Assembly (NCBI GenBank): GCA_016938875.1
Contig: JAFGTV010000008.1
Location: forward strand, 62,001-126,000
Length of the DNA: 64,000 bases
Direction of reading: 5' to 3'
DNA from: Paracoccaceae bacterium
GTDB lineage: Bacteria; Pseudomonadota; Alphaproteobacteria; Rhodobacterales; Rhodobacteraceae
The notes under the pieces were generated by a model. That model did not search any database, was not told the origin of the DNA, and saw only the letters and a program-made list of their open reading frames with translations. This document shows positions 36,666 to 44,787 of the stretch, in pieces. Made by a program: the position numbers and the translations under genes. Each line of letters starts with the position of its first letter. Position 1 is the stretch's first letter.

Positions 36666-37141
36666 GCGTGACCGACAGCCTGGACGAGTTCGCCGCCGCC
36701 CTGCCCCCCGGCAGCGCGCTGATCGGGCTGGACCTGGGCGACAAGACCATCGGAGTGGCGGTCTCGGACCGGCTGCGCAGTGTCGCAACCCCGCTGGAAA
36801 CCATCCGGCGCAAGAAATTCACCCTCGACGCCGCGCGCGTGCTGGACATCGCCACCGGCCGCGCGGTGGGCGGGATCGTGCTGGGCCTGCCGCGCAACAT
36901 GGACGGCTCCGAGGGGCCGCGCTGCCAATCGACCCGCGCCTTTGCGCGCAACCTGTCGCGGCTGACCGAGTTGCCGATCGGGTTTTGGGACGAACGCCTC
37001 TCGACCGTGGCCGCCGAACGCGCCCTGCTAGAGGCCGACACATCGCGAAAACGCCGCGCCGAGGTCATTGACCATGTCGCGGCGGGGTTTATCCTTCAGG
37101 GCGTTCTCGACCGCCTCGCCCATATCAAAAACGCCTCATGA
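36662..37141 (+). CDS. ruvX: Putative pre-16S rRNA nuclease / Holliday junction resolvase YqgF
   Basis: This 159-aa cytoplasmic RNase H-like protein shows the catalytic aspartate in LIGLDLGDKTIGVAVSD, the LGLPRNMDGSEGP loop and a C-terminal DHVAAGFILQ. The family processes the 16S rRNA 5' end. The start is GTG at 36662, overlapping the ccmI stop (GTGA); a second GTG follows two codons later. The stop overlaps the DUF1289 gene by 4 bp. Confidence 0.94.
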   Translation: MSVTDSLDEFAAALPPGSALIGLDLGDKTIGVAVSDRLRSVATPLETIRRKKFTLDAARVLDIATGRAVGGIVLGLPRNMDGSEGPRCQSTRAFARNLSRLTELPIGFWDERLSTVAAERALLEADTSRKRRAEVIDHVAAGFILQGVLDRLAHIKNAS

Positions 37142-37329
37142 CCAAGCCGACCCCGATCGACAGCCCCTGCAACCAGGTCTGCACCGTGGACCGTCCCAGC
37201 CGGCTGTGCGCCGGTTGCCTGCGCACGATCGAGGAAATCACCCTGTGGGGCCAGTTTTCGCCCGAGCGGCGCAAACGCATCATGGCCGAACTGCCCGAGC
37301 GGCGCAGCCGCCTGGGCCAGACGGGCTGA
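37138..37329 (+). CDS. DUF1289 family small cysteine protein
   Basis: A 63-aa cytoplasmic protein with four cysteines in two pairs (SPCNQVCTVD and RLCAGCLRT) and the family's TIEEITLWGQFSPERRKRIM segment, suggesting a bound metal or Fe-S cluster. Function is unknown. The ATG overlaps the ruvX stop (ATGA), so ccmI-ruvX-DUF1289 form one unit. Confidence 0.93.
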   Translation: MTKPTPIDSPCNQVCTVDRPSRLCAGCLRTIEEITLWGQFSPERRKRIMAELPERRSRLGQTG

Positions 37330-37432
37330 CCGGCCCGAAACCCGGTGCGCCCCGCCCGTCTCTTCGTGGCACAAATATCCAAATCCGACCCGCACCGCAC
37401 AAAGCGGTGTCAGCCCTTTGGGCGTCCGGCGA

Positions 37433-38257
37433 TCAGAGCCCGGCCGCCTTGCGCAGCATGTTAGCCGCCACCAGGATCAGGAACACCGCGAACACCCGCT
37501 TGAGCGGCTTGGGGTCCATCGCATGGGCCAGCCTGACCCCCCAGGGCGCGGTGATCAGCGTCATCGCGATGATCACCCCGAAGGCGGGCAGGTTCACCGC
37601 CCCGATGGTCAGCGGCGGGCGCACCGCTTGGGGGATCTCGACGAAGAGGAACCCGATCACCGAGGGCACCGCGATCAGCACGCCGAACCCGGCCGCGGTG
37701 GCCACCGCACGGTGAATCGGCAGGCCATAAAGGCTCATCACCGGGACACCGAAACTGCCCCCCCCAATGCCCATCAGCACCGACAGAAAGCCCAGGATCG
37801 GCGACATCACCGCCCGTCTGATGCCCCGCGGCATCGCCTCGCCCAGCCGCCAATGGGCCCGGCCCAGTCCCATGTAAAGGCCCACCGTGATGCCCAGAAC
37901 GCCAAAGATCCCCTGCAACACCACCGAGCGCAACGAGGCCGCGACCAGCACCCCGATCACAGCACCGACCGCGATGCCGGGCGCCCAGCCTTTCAGGATT
38001 TCCCAGTCCACCGCACCCTTCTTGTTGTGGCTGGCCACCGAGCGCAGAGAGGTAACGATGATCGTCGCCAGCGAGGTCGCCAGGCACACCTGCATCAACT
38101 GCGGGCTTTCATAGCCCAGACCCGAAAACGCATAGAAAAACGCGGGCACCAGGATGATGCCGCCCCCCACGCCCAAAAGCCCCGCGATGACGCCTGCAAA
38201 GGCGCCGATCGCCATCAGCAACACCAGCATCGGCAGGATCAGCGACAATTCGGGCAT
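37433..38257 (-). CDS. TauE/SafE family permease
   Basis: This 274-aa inner-membrane protein has about eight helices in two homologous halves. Each half carries the family glycine motif: LLGVGGGIILVPAF near residue 25 and MGIGGGSFGVPVMS near 160. Members export or import sulfonates, sulfite or other organosulfur anions. The ATG at 38257 has GGGGAG upstream. It follows dusA by 61 bp. The substrate cannot be read from context. Confidence 0.92.
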   Translation of the reverse strand: MPELSLILPMLVLLMAIGAFAGVIAGLLGVGGGIILVPAFFYAFSGLGYESPQLMQVCLATSLATIIVTSLRSVASHNKKGAVDWEILKGWAPGIAVGAVIGVLVAASLRSVVLQGIFGVLGITVGLYMGLGRAHWRLGEAMPRGIRRAVMSPILGFLSVLMGIGGGSFGVPVMSLYGLPIHRAVATAAGFGVLIAVPSVIGFLFVEIPQAVRPPLTIGAVNLPAFGVIIAMTLITAPWGVRLAHAMDPKPLKRVFAVFLILVAANMLRKAAGL

Positions 38258-38318
38258 GGTTCCCTCTCCCCTTGGTTTCCCGCCCCATATCGAAACAGCG
38301 CGCCAAGGGCCAGCGTCA

Positions 38319-39302
38319 TCACGCGGCGACGGGAATTTGCGCCAGCGCCGCGTCCAGAACCTCCAGCCCGGCGCCGGGGCGCACCGCGCCCTCGGACAGC
38401 ACCCGGCGCCAGCCCCGCGCCCCGGGGCGGCCCGCGAACAGGCCCAGCATGTGGCGCGTGACATTGTGCAGCCGCCCGCCCGCCGCCAGGTGGCGCGCGA
38501 TATAGGGCCTCATCTCTTCGGCGACCTGGCGCGCGCTCTTGCCCCCCGGCAGGCCAAAGATCCGCGCATCCGCCTGCAACAGGATCGAGGCCGGATCGTG
38601 ATAGGCCGCGCGCCCGATCATCACCCCGTCCAGCCCCGCATCGAGAAACCCCAGCGCCTGGTCCAGCGTCTCGATCCCGCCATTGACCGAGATGTGCAGA
38701 TCGGGAAATTCGCGCTTCATCTCATGCACCAACGCATAGTCCAGCGGCGGGATATCGCGGTTTTCCTTGGGCGACAGCCCCTTGAGCCAGGCCTTGCGCG
38801 CGTGGATGGTAAAGCGCGAGACACCGGCCGCGCGCACGGTTTCCAGAAACGCCGGCAAGACCTCGTGCGGGGTCTGCTCATCGACGCCGATGCGGCATTT
38901 CACCGTCACCTCGACCGAGGCGGCCGCCGCCATCGCCGCCACGCAATCCGCCACCAGGCCCGGACGTTCCATCAACACCGCCCCGAACGCCCCCGACTGC
39001 ACCCGGTCCGAGGGGCAGCCGACGTTGAGGTTCACCTCGTCATAGCCCTCTTCGCAACAGATCCGCGTGGCCTCGGCCAGTTCCCGGGGGTCCGATCCAC
39101 CCAGTTGCACCGCCACCGGATGCTCGGCAGGATCAAAGGCCAACAGATGCCGCGCGCCGCCGCGCACCAGCGCAGGCGCCGTCACCATCTCGGTATACAG
39201 CAGGGTCTGCGTGCTCATCAGCCGATGGAAGTACCGGCAATGGCGATCAGTCCAATCCATCATGGGCGCAACGGACAATCTAGCGTGTTGATTTATATGC
39301 AT
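38319..39302 (-). CDS. dusA: tRNA-dihydrouridine synthase A
   Basis: This 327-aa FMN enzyme reduces uridine in tRNA D-loops. Motifs are SVAPMMDWTDRHCRYF at the N-terminus, the catalytic cysteine in VNLNVGCPSDRVQ, and NGGIETLDQA in the FMN phosphate site. The first codons and about 60 bp upstream (to 39360) are notably AT-rich against the local background and probably hold its promoter. Confidence 0.96.
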   Translation of the reverse strand: MHINQHARLSVAPMMDWTDRHCRYFHRLMSTQTLLYTEMVTAPALVRGGARHLLAFDPAEHPVAVQLGGSDPRELAEATRICCEEGYDEVNLNVGCPSDRVQSGAFGAVLMERPGLVADCVAAMAAAASVEVTVKCRIGVDEQTPHEVLPAFLETVRAAGVSRFTIHARKAWLKGLSPKENRDIPPLDYALVHEMKREFPDLHISVNGGIETLDQALGFLDAGLDGVMIGRAAYHDPASILLQADARIFGLPGGKSARQVAEEMRPYIARHLAAGGRLHNVTRHMLGLFAGRPGARGWRRVLSEGAVRPGAGLEVLDAALAQIPVAA

Positions 39303-39441
39303 TCCAGATCATTTTTTACGCATATTCCAAGGCAGTCCTAGCACAGCGAAAGTCGCCCCGACATCCCCCAATCCGCCCCGCGCCCCCGACGCATGGCGCA
39401 CACGGCGCACAGGACACCCGGGCTGCCTTCAGGGGGAACGC

Positions 39442-40461
39442 CTATCCCGCCTGGGGTCCGGCCGCGGGGGGCAGGCTGCGCGGAGATTCGGGGCCTTGCC
39501 GATCGGCGTCCCCCCCGAAAAGGCCCCCCACCGGCACGCCGCGAACCCCGCCGGTGTCGTCACGCACCAGGAACAACGCGTCCAGACCCGTCCGCCGCGC
39601 CACCTGAGCCCCGGCGTCAGCGCCCAGAACCATCAGGGCGGTGGCCCAGGCGTCGGCCTCGGCGCAGGTTCTGGCGACGACGGTGACCGACGCGGGCGGC
39701 ACGAGGACGGGGGCGCCACGGCGGGGCTCCATGGTGTGCGACAGGCGGCGGCCCTGCACCTCGACCCAGTGGCGATAGTCGCCCGACGTGGCGACGGCGG
39801 CATCGTGCAGGGTCAGAACCGAATGCGGTGCGCGCCGGTCTGGATCGGGGGCCTCGACGGCGATGCTCCACGGGGTGCCGTCCGGTCGCGGACCCAGCGC
39901 GCGCATCTCGCCGTCGATCCCGACCAGCCCGGCAGTGACCCCGAACGTGGCCAGCGTGTCGGCCAGACGGTCAACGCCATAGCCCTTGGCGATCCCGTTC
40001 AGATCCAGGGCGATGGGGGCGATCTTGCGCACCCGTCGCCCGGGAATATCAAGCGCCAGCGCCTTTGCCGCCGGGCCCCGATCCCCGCCGATCGCCGCGC
40101 GGATCCGGTCCGGGTCGGCGGCATCGGGACCGAACCCCCATGCCGTGAAAGCGTCCCCCATGCCGATGTCGAAAGCCCCGCCAGATGCCCGCCCGATATC
40201 CAGGCCCAGCGCGATGACATCCAACAGCCGCACCGGAACCGCCCGCCAGTCCCCGACCGGGGCCGCGTTGAGCCGCATCAGGTCGCTGCCGGGGGTCCAG
40301 GTGGACATTTGCGCGTCCACCTCGTCCACCGCGGCCTGCAACGCGGCCTGCACGGGCCCGGCGTCAAAGTCCCCGTCCACATGGAACGCCGCCGACCAGC
40401 GCGTGCCCATGGTCGGGCCGTTCAGCGCGCGGCGCGTCGGATCAATAGACATCTTCGACAT
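39442..40461 (-). CDS. apbE: ApbE-type FAD:protein FMN transferase
   Basis: This 339-aa enzyme attaches FMN from FAD to Thr/Ser of target proteins. It shows the N-terminal GPTMGTRWSA, DLNGIAKGYGVDRLAD, VGIDGEMRALG, VATSGDYRHW and SHTMEPRRGAPV motifs and a final AEADAWATALMVLG magnesium-site segment. No signal peptide is visible, although most ApbE proteins that modify envelope targets are exported. The ATG at 40461 has GAGGGG just upstream and overlaps the preceding reductase gene by 20 bp. The probable target is the DUF2271 protein two genes upstream. Confidence 0.95.
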   Translation of the reverse strand: MSKMSIDPTRRALNGPTMGTRWSAAFHVDGDFDAGPVQAALQAAVDEVDAQMSTWTPGSDLMRLNAAPVGDWRAVPVRLLDVIALGLDIGRASGGAFDIGMGDAFTAWGFGPDAADPDRIRAAIGGDRGPAAKALALDIPGRRVRKIAPIALDLNGIAKGYGVDRLADTLATFGVTAGLVGIDGEMRALGPRPDGTPWSIAVEAPDPDRRAPHSVLTLHDAAVATSGDYRHWVEVQGRRLSHTMEPRRGAPVLVPPASVTVVARTCAEADAWATALMVLGADAGAQVARRTGLDALFLVRDDTGGVRGVPVGGLFGGDADRQGPESPRSLPPAAGPQAG

Positions 40462-42649
40462 AGCGCCCCTCTGCCTTCAGCGTGATCGGTGTCAGCCCGC
40501 TGGGTTTGAGGATATCGGTCAACGCATCGACGACCCCGGCGGCCATATCGCGCCCGCCGCACACCATCACCCGCGCCCCGCCCCGTATCAGCCGGGCAAC
40601 CTCGGTGGCCTCGGCGCGCAACGCGTCCTGCACATGGTTTGGTTTGGCCCCCCGCGAGACCGCGGTTTGCAGACGGGTCAGACGGCCCTGGGCCCGCCAC
40701 ATCCCCAGGTCGTTGCCATAGAGAAAGTCGCTTTGGGGATGGCGCATCCCAAAGTAAAGGTGGATCGGCCGTTGCCGTGCATTGCCACGGATGAACCCCG
40801 CCAGCGGACCAATGCCGGTTCCCGCCCCGATCAGGATCAGCGGTTCGCGGCCCTTGCCCGGCTTGAACCCGGGATTTCGACGCACAAACGCCGTGACGGT
40901 TTGCCCCGGGCAAAGCTGGGTCAGCTGCGCCGAACACAGCCCGCTTGGCTGCCGCTTGACCACGATCTCGGCAAACCCGTCGCGACGGGCAGAGGCCAGC
41001 GAATAAAACCGCGGGATCGCGGACCCGCTTGGCACGACGCCCAACAGATCGCCCGCGTCAAAGCGGGCAAAGCCCCGCCCTGTCAGCCTTTGCCACAGCG
41101 TCATCCGCGGCAAGGCAAAGCGCAGGATCGCCGTCGGCGCCTGCATCTGCGCCCCGTAATCGCGGCGCGACACCAGCGTCAGCGTTTCGCGGACAGGCAA
41201 AACAGGCACATGCGCCAGCTCCAGCTCCAGCCCGAGCGCCTGGCCAAGCGCGCGCCCCCAGCGCGCGAACTCTTGCGGCGACTGGCGGTCCACCGTGTCG
41301 AGCGGCAAGAGCATCTGCCAGCCCTTTGCCTGCGCCCTGGCCGCGACCGTCCGCGCAAAACCGCAATAGTCGGGAAAGCTGCGATCGCCGAATCCCAGCA
41401 CCGCCATCGCTGCGTCGGGAACGACATCCAGCCGCGCCAGACGTTCAAGGAATCCCTTGGCCGACGCGGGGGCATCGCCGTCCCCATAGGTGGCGGCCAG
41501 AACCACGAACCGCCGCGCCCTGGCATGACGCGCCGGATCAAAGCCCGACATCGGCGCGACATGGACCGAGTGTCCCGCATCCCTCAGCGCCCGATGCAGC
41601 GTCGCCGCAAAGCCCCACGTGCTGCCACCCTCGCTGCCGACCAGCACGATCGTCTCGGCCTGGGCTGCGGATCGGTTGCCGCGCAGGCGCGGCCTGCCGC
41701 GCCGTCCGGCCAGCCAGATCAGCACGCCGGTTGCCCCCATTGCCGGCACCCCCAGCGCCATCACCCCCAGAACCAGCCCCAGCAACACCGCGCCCTGGCC
41801 CGTGTGCAGCCGATAGATCGCCGCATCCAGGCGGTCCCAGCCCGACAGATCGGCCCAGCCAAGGACAGCACCGGTGCCCTGATCCAGATACCCGGTGCCC
41901 TGATCGGTCTTGAGGGTAAAGACATCCGTCGCATCGCCGGGAGAGGGAAAGCTCAGCGCGCGCACGTCACGCACCGGGGTTTGTCCCAACAGGTCGATGG
42001 CGGCGAGCGGCACGCCGGTCTGGCCGCTGACATCGGATGGAAAGGCCGGGATCGACGCTGACACGGGCAACATCTCAAACGTCGCGGCGGTCATCCACAG
42101 CGCCGTGACCGAGGACAACGCCAGGCCCGCCACCGCCACGCGCGCCACCTCGACATGCAGCCGGCCAGAGAGCGGGCCACGCAGCGGTGCGAACCAGCGC
42201 CGCCAGCCCCCCACGCGCCGCCGCACCAGGCCAACCCCCGACAGGGCCAGGATCAGCATCGCCGCCGCACCCGCCGCCATGGCGATCCGCCCCCCATCGC
42301 CCAGAAACAGGGATCGGTGCAGCTTGATCAGCCACCGCTCGAACCGGTTGGGATCGGCGGACGCCACGCCCTGCCCCGTCGCCGGGTCGATGACCGCGGC
42401 CCCCGGCGTGCCATCCACGAACCAATAGGCGGTGATCCGGCCCGACGGCGCGCGCCGGATCTGTTCGAGCCCCGGATAGAGGGCCTGAATCCGGGTCGCC
42501 AGGGCGGCGACGCTCAGCCCGGCCTCGGCCTGCGGCGCGGCGATGCGCTCTGCCACCGGAAAGACCGACAACGCCGCCCCGCTGAGGGTCAGGATCGCAA
42601 GAAGCGCAAGGGCCAGCAGACCCGGCCAGCGGTGGAACACGCGGATCAT
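40442..42649 (-). CDS. PepSY-TM / flavodoxin / FNR fusion reductase
   Basis: This 735-aa inner-membrane protein starts with a PepSY_TM region (1-330). It has about four helices and histidines at H111 (LIKLHRSLFLG), H165 (GRLHVEVAR) and H282 (YRLHTGQG) that could bind haem. A cytoplasmic flavodoxin domain follows (about 333-475, VLVGSEGGSTWG loop), then an FAD/NAD(P)H reductase (RFYSLASARRDG and LIGAGTGIGPLAGF). Inferred role: electrons pass from NAD(P)H through FAD and FMN across the membrane to a periplasmic acceptor. It starts 13 bp after the DUF2271 stop and overlaps apbE. Confidence 0.93.
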   Translation of the reverse strand: MIRVFHRWPGLLALALLAILTLSGAALSVFPVAERIAAPQAEAGLSVAALATRIQALYPGLEQIRRAPSGRITAYWFVDGTPGAAVIDPATGQGVASADPNRFERWLIKLHRSLFLGDGGRIAMAAGAAAMLILALSGVGLVRRRVGGWRRWFAPLRGPLSGRLHVEVARVAVAGLALSSVTALWMTAATFEMLPVSASIPAFPSDVSGQTGVPLAAIDLLGQTPVRDVRALSFPSPGDATDVFTLKTDQGTGYLDQGTGAVLGWADLSGWDRLDAAIYRLHTGQGAVLLGLVLGVMALGVPAMGATGVLIWLAGRRGRPRLRGNRSAAQAETIVLVGSEGGSTWGFAATLHRALRDAGHSVHVAPMSGFDPARHARARRFVVLAATYGDGDAPASAKGFLERLARLDVVPDAAMAVLGFGDRSFPDYCGFARTVAARAQAKGWQMLLPLDTVDRQSPQEFARWGRALGQALGLELELAHVPVLPVRETLTLVSRRDYGAQMQAPTAILRFALPRMTLWQRLTGRGFARFDAGDLLGVVPSGSAIPRFYSLASARRDGFAEIVVKRQPSGLCSAQLTQLCPGQTVTAFVRRNPGFKPGKGREPLILIGAGTGIGPLAGFIRGNARQRPIHLYFGMRHPQSDFLYGNDLGMWRAQGRLTRLQTAVSRGAKPNHVQDALRAEATEVARLIRGGARVMVCGGRDMAAGVVDALTDILKPSGLTPITLKAEGRYVEDVY

Positions 42650-42661
42650 CGCCCTGGCCCC

Positions 42662-43132
42662 TTACATGTCGTAGCTGAATTTTGCGACGTAGCGACGCCC
42701 CTTGGCCGCGCGGCCCGCCCCGGATGTCGTCAGCGGCACCGCGACCTCGTTGGGGCTGTCGCGCATATCCTCGACCGCCGCGTCGATATGCAGGGTATAG
42801 CCCGCGTCAAACAGCGCATCGGCCAGATCCAGCGTGACCTCCAGCGTTCGGCCCGCGCCGACACTGGCCCCGGTAATGCCGTCGATCTGGGCGGTATCGC
42901 CCCGCGTGGCGCGATACCAGTCGCTGAGGTGCTCATGGTATTTCGACTTGCCCCCGGCCATCCAGAGGCTGCCGGCATAGGCCCCCGACGCGTCGGTGAC
43001 ATAAAGCACCAGGTAGGCGCCATCGCCGCCGTATGTGTTCAGCGTCGTGCTCAGCGTAACCGGGCGCGCCATGGCAAGCCCCGGCAGCGTCAGCGCGGTG
43101 CCCAGCGCCAGTGTTGCGAGAAGTGATTTCAT
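42662..43132 (-). CDS. DUF2271 protein with predicted flavinylation site
   Basis: A 156-aa secreted protein: Sec signal peptide (about 1-22, cleavage after AMA) and a single DUF2271 domain. Residues 84-90 read DGITGAS, matching the D-x-x-[S/T]-G-A-[T/S] consensus at which ApbE attaches FMN, here predicted at S90. DUF2271 genes are known to occur with ApbE and PepSY reductases. In this operon the reductase starts 13 bp downstream and apbE follows, so this is the likely periplasmic FMN carrier. It follows the Asp-rich protein gene by 44 bp. Confidence 0.9.
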   Translation of the reverse strand: MKSLLATLALGTALTLPGLAMARPVTLSTTLNTYGGDGAYLVLYVTDASGAYAGSLWMAGGKSKYHEHLSDWYRATRGDTAQIDGITGASVGAGRTLEVTLDLADALFDAGYTLHIDAAVEDMRDSPNEVAVPLTTSGAGRAAKGRRYVAKFSYDM

Positions 43133-43176
43133 GGGAACTCCATCCTGTTGAGGAAATCGGGACGTGACGGCCAGGG

Positions 43177-43545
43177 TCAGTTCGTCTGGGCCTTCGGCAG
43201 GGCGCCGTTGCCGAAAAGACCGTTGAGCGGCGGGGCGACGGTGCCTGCGGGGGCCGCGTTGCGGGCGTTGTCGGCGCAATCGTCGTCGTCGCCGTCCTCA
43301 TCTTCGCACGCGTCATCGTCGTCGTCGTCACGCTCGCGGCGCGCCCCGTTGCGATACTTGTGATCGTCGTCGTCATCGGCGCTGGCCAGATCCAGCGGCA
43401 GCGCGTCCTGGCCGGCCCCCAGGGCCGCCGCTGGGAGCAAACCCAAGGGATCGCCGGTTGCGCGCGTCGCACTCCAGCCCGGTGCGCCGATCGCGGCCGT
43501 CAGCGCCGTCGTCGCGGCCAGAAGGGTCAATGTCATCAGTTTCAT
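43177..43545 (-). CDS. Secreted Asp-rich protein, 122 aa
   Basis: A signal peptide (about 1-26) precedes a mature chain with acidic clusters at residues 57-61, 73-78 and 81-89, flanked by C80 and C90, then a Pro/Ala-rich tail. The clusters could bind Ca2+ or another metal cation; the cysteine pair could make a disulfide around the densest one. I recognise no family. AAGGAGG precedes the ATG. It is the first gene of the DUF2271-reductase-ApbE unit and lies downstream of a terminator, so it should have its own promoter in the 105 bp between. Confidence 0.85.
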   Translation of the reverse strand: MKLMTLTLLAATTALTAAIGAPGWSATRATGDPLGLLPAAALGAGQDALPLDLASADDDDDHKYRNGARRERDDDDDDACEDEDGDDDDCADNARNAAPAGTVAPPLNGLFGNGALPKAQTN

Positions 43546-43650
43546 GGAAGGTGCCTCCTTGTGTCTGCCGGGATCAACCTGGGGGCACGACCTGAGGTTT
43601 TGCTGACGCGACGCGACTTTGTGCTTCAGCTTGCCGTCAGAAATGAAAAA

Positions 43651-43674
43651 GGCCCCACCGATCAAGGTGGGGCC
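43651..43674 (-). terminator. Intrinsic terminator within the redox locus
   Basis: On the minus strand GGCCCCACC (complement of 43666-43674) pairs with GGTGGGGCC around a 6-nt loop and is followed by TTTTTCATTT. It lies 37 bp past the cytochrome b stop and separates the PepSY-cytochrome b pair from the Asp-rich/DUF2271/reductase/ApbE unit. Confidence 0.9.
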
Positions 43675-43710
43675 AGGGACAGTGAGGGGGGATCCGGCGC
43701 CGGGACGCAG

Positions 43711-44367
43711 TCATGCGATGTCGTCTGGCGCGGGCGCGCGCTTGTGACCTGTCAGCATGGCGCGCGCCAGGTTCTCGTCATGGCGGACCGAGGCCAACAC
43801 CACACCACCGACATGCAAGGCGATCAGGACCAGCACGAGGTTGGCCAGCACCTCGTGCACCTCCTTGACGGCCCCCGCGCCCCCTTCGCCATGCTCACCA
43901 GGCCCGTCCGCATAGGCCGGCGAGACGATCTGCGGAAGGTCGGGCAGCATCGCGACACGGTCCGGGTCGGCCATCATCCAGCCGGTAAAGGCGGTGCCCG
44001 TCAGCGTGACCAGCAGGGCCACGATCATCGCCGCCCCGGCGGGGTTGTGGCCCAGATGCCGTCGTTCCCGGCCCCGTGCCATGTCGCCGATATAGCCCAC
44101 CGTTTCCGAAGGCCCGCGCAGGAACTGGGCAAACCGCGCGTATCTGCCGCCGATCAGGCCCCAGATCAGGCGAAACGCAACCAGGCCCGCCGCGATATAC
44201 CCGGCCAACTCGTGCACGCTGTCCAGCTCTTCGGCGCTCAGGAATGCCACGGCAAAGGTCGCCACGAGACCCCAGTGAAACACCCGGATCAGGGGATCCC
44301 ACACGCGGACCTGTTGCACAGGGCCGCCCGCAACGCAGGCTGCATCATCCGCCGACATCTCACTCAT
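43711..44367 (-). CDS. Cytochrome b561-family membrane protein of the flavinylation locus
   Basis: This 218-aa inner-membrane diheme b-type cytochrome has the family opening RVWDPLIRVFHW and further histidines in SVHELAGYI, VHEVLANLV and LHVGGVV, with about four helices. It is a paralogue of the cytochrome at 2481-3086. It could reduce a periplasmic acceptor from the quinol pool, in parallel with the NAD(P)H-driven fusion. The start chosen (MSEMSADD, 44367) has GAGG 9 nt upstream and overlaps the PepSY gene by 8 bp; three earlier ATGs sit inside that gene. Confidence 0.88.
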   Translation of the reverse strand: MSEMSADDAACVAGGPVQQVRVWDPLIRVFHWGLVATFAVAFLSAEELDSVHELAGYIAAGLVAFRLIWGLIGGRYARFAQFLRGPSETVGYIGDMARGRERRHLGHNPAGAAMIVALLVTLTGTAFTGWMMADPDRVAMLPDLPQIVSPAYADGPGEHGEGGAGAVKEVHEVLANLVLVLIALHVGGVVLASVRHDENLARAMLTGHKRAPAPDDIA

Positions 44368-44644
44368 CGTCATCATCCTCGTATTCGACTGCAATCACTT
44401 GCAGGGTTTGCGGATGAACGGTCACCTCGATCCGGCGCCCCTGGGCATCGCGGCCGTCGATCTCGTAACACCCGTCGTCGATCTTGATCCGCCGCACGCT
44501 CCAACCGTTTTGCGCGGCAAGCTGGGCCACCGTTTCGCGCGGTTGCCAGTCGGCCATGGGAACAAAGCAATCGTCCTGGTCGGCCAACGCGGCCCCGGCC
44601 GAAAGCCCCGTGAAACAGGCGAGCATTGTCAGTATCTTTTTCAT
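44360..44644 (-). CDS. Secreted PepSY-domain protein, 94 aa
   Basis: A signal peptide (1-21, cleavage after ALA) precedes one PepSY domain. It carries two cysteines (C26, C59) and ends EYEDDDDE, an acidic tail echoing the Asp-rich protein of the same locus. Single-domain PepSY proteins of this kind are often regulated by, and located next to, QseBC-like two-component systems. The gene is divergent from the response regulator and overlaps the cytochrome b gene by 8 bp. Confidence 0.9.
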   Translation of the reverse strand: MKKILTMLACFTGLSAGAALADQDDCFVPMADWQPRETVAQLAAQNGWSVRRIKIDDGCYEIDGRDAQGRRIEVTVHPQTLQVIAVEYEDDDDE

Positions 44645-44700
44645 CGGGCAAACTTTGCGCTGCGGTCATATTCAGCGAACATTGCGCGCCCAACCTGACA

Positions 44701-44744
44701 GCTTCCTGAAGCCTCCGGCCAGGGAGCGTCAGCTTCGCGTAAGC
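44701..44744. promoter_or_regulatory. Pair of GCTTC/GAAGC dyads between PepSY and response regulator genes
   Basis: GCTTCCTGAAGC (44701-44712) and the imperfect GCTTCGCGTAAGC (44732-44744) share the left half CAGCTTC and are 31 bp apart. They sit midway in the 143-bp divergent promoter region, where an OmpR-family regulator would act. Proposed as the regulator's binding sites; inferred from position and symmetry only. Confidence 0.5.
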
Positions 44745-44787
44745 GAGGCGGGTCAAGAAGGCTGAGCAAACAAGGGAACCCGAGCGC

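Noticed and set aside
43285-43380. Repeated CGTCGT units resembling a short repeat array
   Set aside because: These are codons for Asp runs in the secreted acidic protein. There are no spacer-repeat units, so it is not a CRISPR array.
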